Assembly (NCBI RefSeq): GCF_031624395.1
Contig: NZ_JAMQON010000002.1
Span: forward strand, 372,001 to 436,000
Length of the DNA: 64,000 nt
Source: Halomicroarcula saliterrae
GTDB lineage: Archaea > Halobacteriota > Halobacteria > Halobacteriales > Haloarculaceae
Direction of reading: 5' to 3'
Shown here: positions 17,236-25,370 of the stretch, in pieces
Layout of the letters: each line of letters begins with the position of its first letter
Numbering within the stretch: position 1 is the stretch's first letter
Position numbers and translations under genes: made by a program
The notes under the pieces: model-generated
The model's database searches: none
Told to the model about the DNA's origin: nothing
What the model saw: only the letters and a program-made list of their open reading frames with translations

Positions 17236-19140
17236 TCAGCGGTCGACGGACGGGCCGATGACCTCGAAACGCGCACCGCCCGACTCGCTCTCCGTGACGA
17301 CCACGTCCCAGCCGTGTGCGTCGAGAATCTCGGCGACGATACGGAGGCCGAAGCCGGTGCCGTCCTCGCTGGTCGTGTAGCCGCTCTCGAACACCTGCTC
17401 GCGCTCAGCTTCGGGGATACCCGGGCCGTCGTCGGCGACGTAGAACCCCTCGTCGGCCGGTAACAGCCCCACGTCGACGGTGACGCTGTCGCCGCCGTGT
17501 TCCACGGCGTTGCGCAGGAGGTTCTCGAACAGCTGCTGGAACGAGACCGGGTCGCCGTGGACCGAGGCAGTCCCGTCGTGGACACGCACGGTCGCGGCGG
17601 CGGTGCCGGTCGCCTCCCAGGCCTCCCCGACGACGTCTTGCAGCACGTGCGGTTCCGGTGTCACCGTCTGTTCGCCCGTCCGCGAGAGCACCAGCAGGTC
17701 CTCGATGAGGTCCTCCATACGCTCCAAGGCCGCTTCGAGCGTGTCCACGTGGTCCGGGTCGCCCTCGTACTGCTCCCGCACGATGTCGAGTCGCCCCAGC
17801 GCGACGGTCAGCGGGTTCCGCAGGTCGTGGCTCACCAGGCTGGCGAAGTCCTCCAGCCGGTTGCGTTCGCGGGTGAGCTGTGCGGCGCGGCGCTCGCGTT
17901 CCTGTTCGTAGCTGACCCAGCTTCCCAGCAGGTCGACCAGCGTCACCTCCCACTCCGAAAAGGCGTCGCTCCGGGGCTCCGTGTCGTAGAAACAGAACGT
18001 GCCGTCGACGTCGCCGTCGACCCACACCGGCGTCCCGAGGTAACAGGAGATACCCATCTCGGTGAAGCCGGCCCGGTCGGTCAGCTCCGGCGCCTCCGCG
18101 CCGACGTCGCTGAGGACGAGGGTCCGCTCGTCGACCACCGCCCGCTCGCAGTTGGTCGCCCCAAGCGGGACGACGTCGCCCTGACTCACCTCGCCCGAGG
18201 GGTCGTGGATGATCTCGAAGACGTACTCGTTCCCGTCGACTTTCGAGAGGGCGGCACAGTCAGTGCCGAGCACGTCCCGGCCGAGCCCGAGCAACGCGTC
18301 TATCTTCTCCTCGAAGCCGCGGTCCTTGTCCGAAGTTATCCGGTACACCTCCCTGAGAACCCGGTCGCGCTCGACCAGCGCCGTCTCGCGCTCCTTGCGT
18401 TCTGTCACGTCCTGAAAGTACACCGACAGCCCGGTCGGCGACGGGTAGGCCCGTACCTCGAACCAGGTGTCGAGGGGGGCGTAATGGGCCTCGAAGAAGG
18501 TCGGTTCCTGTTCGTCCATCGCGCGGTGGTAGGCGTCGTAGAACTGGGTGTCGACGGCGGAGGGGAGGACCTCCCAGATAGACCGCCCGACGAACTCGCT
18601 GGCCGAGCGGTCCTCGCCGACGGCGTCGGCGATGACAGCGCGTCCCTGCTCGTTGAGATACGTGAACTCCCAGTCGGCGTCGACGGCGAAGAACGCGTCG
18701 GTCATGCGACCGAGGATAGCCCGCCGCTGGGCGTGGTCCGCCAGCGCTGCCGCGAGCCGGTCGGGCAGCGCCGCGGTCCGCGTCTTGGGCAGATAGTCCG
18801 TCACACCGGCCCCGACGGCGTCGCTCGCGAGCCCCTCGTCGCCCGAATCGGTCAGCAACACGAACGGGAGGTCCGGCCACCGGTCCCGGACCGCCCGGAG
18901 GAGCTCGATACCGGTCCCCTCGGGCAGCGCGTGCTCGCTGACGATACAGTCGACGGGCTCGCTCTCGACCGCTGCCAGCGCGTCGTCGACGGTCCGAGCG
19001 GTCCGGAGTTCGTACCCGGCGTCTGCGGCCCGCAGGGTCTCGACGGTAGTCCTGTCCGTATCGACGACGAGAACGCGGGCGCGTTCCTCCGTGGCAGTGA
19101 GCGGTCGCCCCCCGACGACCACGGGGTTTTCCATGTTCAA
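17236..19140 (-). CDS. Hybrid sensor histidine kinase: pseudo-receiver-PAS-GAF-HisKA-HATPase
   Basis: A 634-residue soluble kinase with no membrane segment. Order: receiver-like domain (about 20-135), PAS (140-250), GAF (265-410), HisKA with LVSHDLRNPLTVALGRL, then HATPase with N box ENLLRNAVEHG, G1 VADDGPGIP and G2 GTGFGLRI. In the receiver the phosphoacceptor Asp is replaced by Glu (IVSEHALPEGTG), so it probably cannot be phosphorylated and may mimic the phosphorylated state. The signal is unknown; the GAF and PAS domains suggest a cytosolic small-molecule, light or redox cue. No response regulator is adjacent. Confidence 0.9.
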   Translation of the reverse strand: MNMENPVVVGGRPLTATEERARVLVVDTDRTTVETLRAADAGYELRTARTVDDALAAVESEPVDCIVSEHALPEGTGIELLRAVRDRWPDLPFVLLTDSGDEGLASDAVGAGVTDYLPKTRTAALPDRLAAALADHAQRRAILGRMTDAFFAVDADWEFTYLNEQGRAVIADAVGEDRSASEFVGRSIWEVLPSAVDTQFYDAYHRAMDEQEPTFFEAHYAPLDTWFEVRAYPSPTGLSVYFQDVTERKERETALVERDRVLREVYRITSDKDRGFEEKIDALLGLGRDVLGTDCAALSKVDGNEYVFEIIHDPSGEVSQGDVVPLGATNCERAVVDERTLVLSDVGAEAPELTDRAGFTEMGISCYLGTPVWVDGDVDGTFCFYDTEPRSDAFSEWEVTLVDLLGSWVSYEQERERRAAQLTRERNRLEDFASLVSHDLRNPLTVALGRLDIVREQYEGDPDHVDTLEAALERMEDLIEDLLVLSRTGEQTVTPEPHVLQDVVGEAWEATGTAAATVRVHDGTASVHGDPVSFQQLFENLLRNAVEHGGDSVTVDVGLLPADEGFYVADDGPGIPEAEREQVFESGYTTSEDGTGFGLRIVAEILDAHGWDVVVTESESGGARFEVIGPSVDR

Positions 19141-19215
19141 TCATGCGTTCGCTACCCTAAATCACTGTTGTGCCGTCGCGACTCCGGGCTACTCGTCTGT
19201 GAGCGCTCGGGACCG

Positions 19216-19947
19216 TCACTCCGGCGCGCGTTCGGCAAGCACCGGAATCTCTCGGAGCCGCTCCGTGTCGAGCGCGTCCCAGTCGATACCGTCGGGTCGC
19301 GGATAGGGCGTCCCGGTCTCGACGGTCCGTTCCGGTGTGACGACGGCGTCCATCGGCACGTCGTGGGCGTCGACCGGGACGGTCGCCCCCGGAACGGCGC
19401 TCTCGGGGCCGTCGACCACCTGCAGTTCGTGGACCGTCGTCACCACCGGCGTCGACTCGTCGACCAGTCCCAGCTCACGCAGGACAGCGTACTCCATGTC
19501 GCTGTACCCCTCGCCCTTGCCGATTCGGGCGCCGTCCTCGGTGACGGCGACCGACCCCGAGACCACGAGGTCGATGCCGTCGACGGCTTCTGGTGCCACC
19601 TGCCGAGCGTGGTCCGCGACGTTCGACACGGCGGGGGCCGCGTCGAGGTCGTCGAGTTCGGCCGGGTCGAGTTCGTAGAAACAGCGCCGGTCACGCAGGC
19701 GCGGGACGGCCATGTAGACGGTCTTGCCGGCACGCAGCGCGGCCCGGCGCAGCGGGAGCTGCGGCGAGTCAGGGTTCGCTTTCACCGTCTCGGCGCGGGC
19801 CCACAGCTCGGTGTCGGTGACGCGCTCGGCGGCGTCGGCGGCGCCCGCGAAGTTGGGAATCCGGTCGTGGGGCGGGAACGGAAACCGGGCGACGCCGTCG
19901 GCGTCCAGCCGGTCCCACACCCGCTCGCGGATGGCTCCTTTCTCCAT
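19216..19947 (-). CDS. 5-formyltetrahydrofolate cyclo-ligase family protein
   Basis: A 243-residue protein from MEKGAIRERVW. It matches the MTHFS fold, with KANPDSPQLPLRRAAL near residue 60, the substrate/ATP loop ARIGKGEGYSDMEYAVLRELG near residue 150, and TTVHELQVV. Bacterial and eukaryal members convert 5-formyl-THF to 5,10-methenyl-THF. Haloarchaea use folate-type C1 carriers, so the enzyme role is plausible. A longer upstream start would run into the neighbouring promoter. It is divergent from the LEA-like gene, with 117 nt between starts. Confidence 0.87.
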   Translation of the reverse strand: MEKGAIRERVWDRLDADGVARFPFPPHDRIPNFAGAADAAERVTDTELWARAETVKANPDSPQLPLRRAALRAGKTVYMAVPRLRDRRCFYELDPAELDDLDAAPAVSNVADHARQVAPEAVDGIDLVVSGSVAVTEDGARIGKGEGYSDMEYAVLRELGLVDESTPVVTTVHELQVVDGPESAVPGATVPVDAHDVPMDAVVTPERTVETGTPYPRPDGIDWDALDTERLREIPVLAERAPE

Positions 19948-20064
19948 ACCGCGGCCTCGGGGGCCAGCCACACGAGTCTCCCGGTTCCGCCGGCGCCCCA
20001 CCGACTATCAACGGCTTGGAGCTGCCACGCTCGCGGCTACGACCGAGGCGACACAGCAAGAGAT

Positions 20065-21063
20065 ATGGTACGCAGGCGGGGCGTCGTAGTGGCGGCCGTC
20101 GCAGCGGGGCTGCTCCTGCTCGGTGCGGCCGTCTACGGGCTGGCAGTCGTCGACAGGCCGCGGGTACAGTCGGTCGACAACAGCTGGGGCACTGTCACCG
20201 CGGAGCGGACCGAGGTCGTAAGCGACATCCGCGTCGACAACCCCTTGCTCCTCCGACTCGGCGACGGCGTCGCGGACGTGCGCTACAACGTGACGCTGAA
20301 CGGTGTCCGGATGGCGTCGGGGGTCGAGCGCGGCGTCCGACTCGGCGGCTCGGACGACGTGGTCACCGTGCGGACGTGGCTGGACAACGACAAGATACAG
20401 CCGTGGTGGGTCAGCCACGTGAACCGCAACGAGACGACGACAGTTCGAGTCGACCCCGAGGTCAGGGTCGATTACGCCGGCGTCGACCTCCCCGCCGAGG
20501 AGGCGACCCGGACCCGGACGGTCCGGACGGACCTGCTCGAACCGCTGAACACCGAGCGCAACCGCAGCGTCGCGGTGTTCGGGCGGACAGCGCTGGTGGT
20601 CGAGGAGACGAGCGCGCGGTGGGGGGAGGCGACGCGGGCCCGGACTCCGATACGAGCGTCGACCACGGTGACCAACGAGCTCCCCGTCGCGGTCCCGCTG
20701 ACCGACGTGCGGTACACGATTCGGATGAACGGTATCGTCGTCGGCCGTGGGACCGCCGCGGGACGGACCGTGATTCCCGCGGAGAGCACGCGACAGGTCG
20801 CCCTCCGCGCGGACATCGACAACTCGAAGCTCGACGAGTGGTGGGTCACCCACCGCCGGCGCAACGGTAGCTCGCGGCTCTCGGTCGCGTTCGACGCGAC
20901 GGTCGGGTACCGCGATGTCGACCGGCGTGTCACGCTGGACGGGCTCACCTACAACCGGACCTTCCGGACGGACATCTTCGACGAGGAATCGAACGGGTCG
21001 GCGACCCCCGGCACGCCCGCTGTGAGAGGGTCGCCCGCCCGCGCCTCGCGCGGGGCGACCTGA
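20065..21063 (+). CDS. Secreted or membrane-anchored protein with two LEA-type/WHy domains
   Basis: A 332-residue protein beginning MVRRRGVVV with one N-terminal membrane anchor (about 7-27). Two homologous WHy (water stress and hypersensitive response; LEA group 2) domains follow. The first (about 45-160) holds SDIRVDNPLLLRLGDGVADVRYNVTLNG and a DNDKIQPWWVSHV end. The second (about 185-300) holds NELPVAVPLTDVRYTIRMNG and DNSKLDEWWVTHR. The internal duplication is clear. LEA2 domains in other organisms protect against desiccation or bind at membranes. Its TGA overlaps the next ATG by one base (TGATG), so the two products are probably made together. Confidence 0.78.
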   Translation: MVRRRGVVVAAVAAGLLLLGAAVYGLAVVDRPRVQSVDNSWGTVTAERTEVVSDIRVDNPLLLRLGDGVADVRYNVTLNGVRMASGVERGVRLGGSDDVVTVRTWLDNDKIQPWWVSHVNRNETTTVRVDPEVRVDYAGVDLPAEEATRTRTVRTDLLEPLNTERNRSVAVFGRTALVVEETSARWGEATRARTPIRASTTVTNELPVAVPLTDVRYTIRMNGIVVGRGTAAGRTVIPAESTRQVALRADIDNSKLDEWWVTHRRRNGSSRLSVAFDATVGYRDVDRRVTLDGLTYNRTFRTDIFDEESNGSATPGTPAVRGSPARASRGAT

Positions 21064-22310
21064 TGGCCAGCGGAGACGGCGGGTCCGGCGAGGAGCCGGC
21101 GCTCGTCGCCGCCGAGTGCGAGGGAGCTGCCGACCTGTGGGTCGACGTCGGGGTGCTCGTCGCACACGAACCCGCTGACCCCGACCGCCTGCGGTCGTTC
21201 GCGAGCCGGGCCGCCGCGGACGCCGTCGACGAGCTGGCGTCGGCGACCGACGTGGGCTGGCGCTTCTTTCTCGAATCGCCGCGTCGCCTGCCGGACAGCG
21301 AGCGCCGGCGGCCCTCCGAGTTCCTCGACAGCGCCACCCACGAGATGGTCGAGGGGCCCTACGACATGGTGCTGGTGGTGACCGACGTGGCGCTGGTCTC
21401 CAGCCGACAGCGGTTCGTCCCCGGGCTCGCCTCGCCCCTCGCACGGGTGGCCGTTCTCTCGACCCGGAACCTCAGGCGCGCGCCGCGGGGCGAGCCGACG
21501 CGTTCGTTCGGCGACGGGGCCGTCCGCTGGAACGGCGCGACGCTGCTGGTCCACCTCCTCGGACACGTGCTGGGCGCTCGACACCGGGACGCCGACGGCG
21601 GCGTCATGGAGCCCTTCGAGTTCGTGCCCGACCGACAGTCGGTCCCGCCGATGGACGCCGACGTGGCGGCGTACCTCCGCCGAATCGCGGGCGAGATACC
21701 CGCCGAGGAGGGTCGCCCGCGCGGGCCGGTCGGTCGGCTCGCCTTCCACGTGCGGAGCGCGGCCCGGAACCCCGGGCGGGTGCTCCGGGCGCTCGTCAAC
21801 AGCCGCGCTCCCCTGCTGCCGCTGTCACTGCCGAAGCTCTCGACCGCGGCGCTGACACCGACTCTCGTCATCGTCTTCAGCGCCGAGTCGTGGGACGTGG
21901 GGTTCAACATCGACAACGCGACGGTAGCGCTGTTCGCGGTCGCGAGCGTGCTCGTCGCCGCGGGCTACCTCTTTTTCGCACAGAACCTCTCCTTTCCGCG
22001 CAAGCGCCACCGCCTCGTTACCGAACACACGGCGCTGGTCAACGTCACCGTCCTGCTGGTGCTCGTGCTGGCGATGGGCGGCCTCTTCACCCTCGTCTGG
22101 GGCGTGATGCTCGTCATCGAACTGGTCGTCTTCCCGCCGAACCTGATGTCGAACTGGCCGAGCCTCGAAGACCCCGCGGTGGGCTTTCTCGACCTCGTCC
22201 GGACGGGGGCGTTCATCAGCACTATCGGCGTGCTCTCGGGCGCGCTCGCGGGCGGGCTGGAGAGCCGGACCATCGTCAGCCACCTGACGCTGTTTCTGGA
22301 CCGGCCCTGA
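21063..22310 (+). CDS. Membrane protein with a degenerate metzincin-like zinc motif
   Basis: A 415-residue protein translated by TGATG overlap with the WHy-domain gene. The N-terminal half looks like a soluble metzincin fold: HLLGHVLGARH (H164, H168, H174) keeps the three His and the Gly of HExxHxxGxxH, but the catalytic Glu is Leu165. Eight residues later comes VMEP, a candidate Met-turn. The C-terminal half has about four to five membrane helices (residues 265-410). If it binds zinc it is likely not a classical peptidase and could be a binding or scaffold protein. The metzincin link is inference from pattern only. Confidence 0.7.
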   Translation: MASGDGGSGEEPALVAAECEGAADLWVDVGVLVAHEPADPDRLRSFASRAAADAVDELASATDVGWRFFLESPRRLPDSERRRPSEFLDSATHEMVEGPYDMVLVVTDVALVSSRQRFVPGLASPLARVAVLSTRNLRRAPRGEPTRSFGDGAVRWNGATLLVHLLGHVLGARHRDADGGVMEPFEFVPDRQSVPPMDADVAAYLRRIAGEIPAEEGRPRGPVGRLAFHVRSAARNPGRVLRALVNSRAPLLPLSLPKLSTAALTPTLVIVFSAESWDVGFNIDNATVALFAVASVLVAAGYLFFAQNLSFPRKRHRLVTEHTALVNVTVLLVLVLAMGGLFTLVWGVMLVIELVVFPPNLMSNWPSLEDPAVGFLDLVRTGAFISTIGVLSGALAGGLESRTIVSHLTLFLDRP

Positions 22311-22459
22311 GCGCCCTCGCGTCGCCGCGGCGTGAGCGGAGAACAGACCGGCCCGGGCACGCGCCGGCCGTACGCCTAAGAGGGCACGTCGCAAACGACG
22401 CATACGTGTGAACTGTCCAACAGTACTGCGGCGGCCTGAACGACGCGTCGGGAGGACGC

Positions 22460-23458
22460 ATGTCTGAGACAGTCCGGACTGAGAGCGAGGTCCAAGACAG
22501 CGGCGGAGTCGCTGATCGAGCGCTCCACTGGTTCGTCCTCGGCGGGAATCGGTTGGCCGTGGCGCTGTTGCTGGTCGCCGGGGTCGTGGCCCTCCTCTAC
22601 GTCGCGGCCCGGGTCGGACTGCTGGCCGTCGGCCCACAGAGTATCGCCGCGACGGCCTTCGCGAGCGGCTTCATCTCCGGGACGGTGACGCTCGTGACCA
22701 TCGCGCTCTCCATCAACCAGCTCATCCTCTCGCGGGTGTTTGGCTCCCCCAGTGGCCTCTCCCAGAAGCTCCAGGGGACCCGTGACCTCCGCGAGCGGGT
22801 CCGTACCCACGCCGGCGAGCCCGCCGTCCCGAACGACCCAGCGGCGTTTCTCGGCCTCGTGGCGGCGACGCTCAGCGAGCGAGCGAACCGGCTCCACGCC
22901 GCCTGTGGGGACGCCGACGACGACCTCCGTCGGGCGGTCGCGGACTACGCCGACGGCATCGTCGCCTACGGGGACGCCATCACGGCGAACGTCGATAGCC
23001 AGACGCCCATCGTGAACGTCCTCGACGTCGTTCTGGGCACCGAGTACGCCCGGAACATGACCGCGACGGTGCACCTCCGGAACAGCTACGACGACCGGCT
23101 GCCCGAGGCCGCGGCCGACGAACTCGACGCCATCGACGACCTGCTGGAGGCGGTCGCGGTCACGCGGCAGTTCTTCAAGACGCTCTCGCTGCAGCAGGAC
23201 TTCGCGCGGCTCTCGCGGGTCGTCGCCTACACGGGCCTGATCGCGCTCGTCGCGAGCGTCGTACTGGCGTTGCTCTACCGCACGAACGGAGCCACGATAC
23301 CGACGGCCCTGCTCCCCGCGGTCGTCAGTCTCGGCATCGGCGTCATCGTGACGCCGCTGTGTATCTTCATCGCGTACGTGTTCCGGGCCGCGACCGTGGC
23401 CCGCCACACCGTCTCCGTGGGGCCGTTCGTCCCGCCGGAAGAGGCCGGAGACAACTGA
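22460..23458 (+). CDS. Four-helix membrane protein, paralogue of the facing gene
   Basis: A 332-residue membrane protein with two N-terminal helices (about 33-55 and 68-90), a 150-residue cytoplasmic helical middle, and two C-terminal helices (about 255-275 and 285-315). The segment TLVTIALSINQLILSRVFGSP matches TLITIIVSINQLVVSRQLSTP in the convergent gene at 23469-24470, and the C-terminal IAYVFRAATVARHTVSVGPF matches VLRIAAVARRTVAVTPF. Function is unknown. The layout recalls channel-like or mechanosensitive membrane proteins, but no signature motif supports that. Confidence 0.75.
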   Translation: MSETVRTESEVQDSGGVADRALHWFVLGGNRLAVALLLVAGVVALLYVAARVGLLAVGPQSIAATAFASGFISGTVTLVTIALSINQLILSRVFGSPSGLSQKLQGTRDLRERVRTHAGEPAVPNDPAAFLGLVAATLSERANRLHAACGDADDDLRRAVADYADGIVAYGDAITANVDSQTPIVNVLDVVLGTEYARNMTATVHLRNSYDDRLPEAAADELDAIDDLLEAVAVTRQFFKTLSLQQDFARLSRVVAYTGLIALVASVVLALLYRTNGATIPTALLPAVVSLGIGVIVTPLCIFIAYVFRAATVARHTVSVGPFVPPEEAGDN

Positions 23459-23468
23459 TGACGGGCCG

Positions 23469-24470
23469 TCAGAGCTCCTGTGAGGCCGTGGTAAAGGGCG
23501 TGACGGCGACGGTCCGCCGTGCCACCGCCGCGATTCGCAACACGAACGAGAACACGACGGCCAGCGGCGCCAGAGCGACGGTCACCGAGAGGTCGGTCAC
23601 GACGGTGAGTATCCCCGTGGAGAACAGCATCCCAGAGGACGCGGCGAACAGCTTGAGCATCACGATGCTGACGAACACCGCCGGGACGCCGACGAAGAGC
23701 AGTCGCCGGGAGAGCTGTGACAGCTCGTCCTGCATGTACAGCGTCTTGAGGTACTGGCGAGCGACGTCTATCTGCTGGAGCAAGACGACGAGCTGGTCCA
23801 GGGCGTCGTCCTGAGCCTCGGTCAGCTCGTCGGCGTGCTGGTGCTGGAGCTCGCGAGCGCGGTAGATGTGCTGGGAGTAGTTCGTCGTCAGCGTCGCCGA
23901 CAGCGCGCTGAAGATGCCGGAGTTCGACTCCTGTAGCAACTCGTCGACGTAGTCGATGTGACCGGTGAGGTCCTCGACCAGTTCCGCGACGAGTTCCCCC
24001 GCGTCCTCGTCGTCGATAGCCGCCGATTCGTGCTCCAGTCGGCCCAGCGACTCCCGCGTCGCCCGCAACAGGAGGTGGAGAAACTCCGTCGGCGTCACCG
24101 GCGCCACGTCGTCCTCCGGCAGCGACTCGATGACGGACTCGCGGTACTCGTTGGTCTCGGCTATCTGGGTGCGGAGTTCGCCCGGCGTCGAGAGCTGCCG
24201 GGAGACGACCAGCTGGTTGATAGAGACGATGATAGTGATCAGCGTGAAGTTGCCACCGGTCAGCGCGCTGAACAGGTACAGGAGCGGCGCCCGGTCGACC
24301 GAGCGGAACCCGCCCACAACCTCCAACGCGATGAAGAACCCGAGCGCGAGCACCAACAGCAGGCCCGCGAGCACCAGCCGGTCGCCGAGGACGAGAAACC
24401 GCTGGACGTGCCGGTCGTACGGTCCAGTCGTCGCTCCGTCCAGAATCTGCGTGCCGATATCCTCGTCCAT
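23469..24470 (-). CDS. Four-helix membrane protein, second member of a tail-to-tail pair
   Basis: A 333-residue protein with the same plan as the gene at 22460-23458: two helices at residues 22-50 and 62-85, a helical middle rich in Leu/Glu/Gln, and two C-terminal helices. The stop codons of the two paralogues are 10 nt apart and transcription converges, so the pair arose by an inverted duplication or is kept together for function. The start MDEDIGTQIL is the first in-frame ATG. No known family was recognised. Confidence 0.75.
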   Translation of the reverse strand: MDEDIGTQILDGATTGPYDRHVQRFLVLGDRLVLAGLLLVLALGFFIALEVVGGFRSVDRAPLLYLFSALTGGNFTLITIIVSINQLVVSRQLSTPGELRTQIAETNEYRESVIESLPEDDVAPVTPTEFLHLLLRATRESLGRLEHESAAIDDEDAGELVAELVEDLTGHIDYVDELLQESNSGIFSALSATLTTNYSQHIYRARELQHQHADELTEAQDDALDQLVVLLQQIDVARQYLKTLYMQDELSQLSRRLLFVGVPAVFVSIVMLKLFAASSGMLFSTGILTVVTDLSVTVALAPLAVVFSFVLRIAAVARRTVAVTPFTTASQEL

Positions 24471-24561
24471 CGGAACGATTTGCTACGGATGGGTGACGCC
24501 TGAAGGACCTGCTTGCGACTGCAGGCCCGTGTCACAGCGGCCTGAATCGCCGTTACCGGAC

Positions 24562-25053
24562 TCAGTCGCCGGCTATCTGCTGCGTGTCGAACTGCTCACT
24601 GGCGTCCGTGAGCTGTTCGAGCGCCTCCTGTTCCTCCCGGAGGGTCTCGACCAGGAGGTCGGCGGCCTCGTCGTGTCCGGCCTTCTCGGCCAGTGACGCG
24701 AGGTTGCCGTAGGCCGCTATCTCGTAGTGTTCGGTCTTCTGTCCGACGGCCATGTTGTACCGGTCGAGCACCTCGCCGTCGTTCTCCCCGGCGAACTGGT
24801 CGTGTTCGTCTATCATCGCCGTCACGACGATGTCCTCTCTGGCCTCCGGCTCCTCGCCCAGCGCCTCGAACACCTGCTCAAGGCGGTCTACTTGCTGTTG
24901 TGTCTCTCCCCGGTGTTTGGAGAACGCCTGGCTGACCGACTCCGTGCCCGTCTGGTCTGCGAGTTGGTCCAGCGCGTCGACGAGCTGCTGTTCGGTGTAG
25001 TACAGTTCCTGGACGCCTTCGACCAGAAGCTGTTCGATCGAGTCAGTCGTCAT
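24562..25053 (-). CDS. DUF892 (YciE/YciF-like) ferritin-fold protein
   Basis: A 163-residue helical protein from MTTDSIEQLL. It has the family pattern: ELYYTEQQLVDALDQLA near the start, HRGETQQQVDRLEQVFEALGEEP, IDEHDQF, and KTEHYEIAAYGNLASLAEKAGHDEAADLL. Its Glu/His positions fit a diiron-type four-helix bundle. In bacteria YciE/YciF are stress-induced; in haloarchaea function is not settled. A diverged relative lies at 32007-32564. The start was set at the family boundary, dropping an upstream in-frame extension. Confidence 0.87.
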   Translation of the reverse strand: MTTDSIEQLLVEGVQELYYTEQQLVDALDQLADQTGTESVSQAFSKHRGETQQQVDRLEQVFEALGEEPEAREDIVVTAMIDEHDQFAGENDGEVLDRYNMAVGQKTEHYEIAAYGNLASLAEKAGHDEAADLLVETLREEQEALEQLTDASEQFDTQQIAGD

Positions 25054-25137
25054 TGTCACGCTACTGTTCGGGCGAGCGAGCAATGAGCCGCCGGGTTGCA
25101 ACTGCGCCCGGGCCCGAGATTTTCCCGCCGGCCGACG

Positions 25138-25257
25138 AACGACGACCTGGCCGAGCGGCTGGACTGGGACGCCGACGCGGACACGCAGACTATCGAGGGG
25201 GCGGCGGTCACGGCAGTGCGAAACAGCGAGGGCCGGCTGCGCGACGATCTGGTGTGA
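25138..25257 (+). pseudogene. C-terminal gene remnant without a start codon
   Basis: The frame reads NDDLAERLDWDADADTQT and continues to a TGA at 25255-25257. Composition is haloarchaeal coding-like, but upstream there is only a TGA (25084) and no ATG or GTG, so it looks like the tail of a deleted gene. The parent family was not recognised. The rest of the 317-base gap (25054-25370) holds nothing else that looks coding. Confidence 0.35.
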
Positions 25258-25314
25258 GCGGACGCGACCCGCGCGGGGCCACCCGTCGCCGCAGTCACTG
25301 AAAACTGCCTTTCG

Positions 25315-25326
25315 ACTGCCGGCAGT
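25315..25326. promoter_or_regulatory. 12-bp perfect palindrome upstream of the F420-type oxidoreductase
   Basis: ACTGCCGGCAGT lies 45 nt before the ATG at 25371 in an otherwise featureless gap. It could be an operator for the oxidoreductase gene. The evidence is symmetry and position only, and GC-rich palindromes of this size can arise by chance. Confidence 0.3.
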
Positions 25327-25370
25327 GGTCTCAGTCGTGGAACGGCTGTCGGGCTAGGTCCCGAGACACT

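Noticed and set aside
17497-20064. Very long plus-strand open frame running opposite the histidine kinase and cyclo-ligase genes
   Set aside because: It is the antisense frame of strong GC-rich genes. Its peptide is Arg/Val/Gly/Asp-biased with no domain. Only its last part, from 20065, is a real gene.
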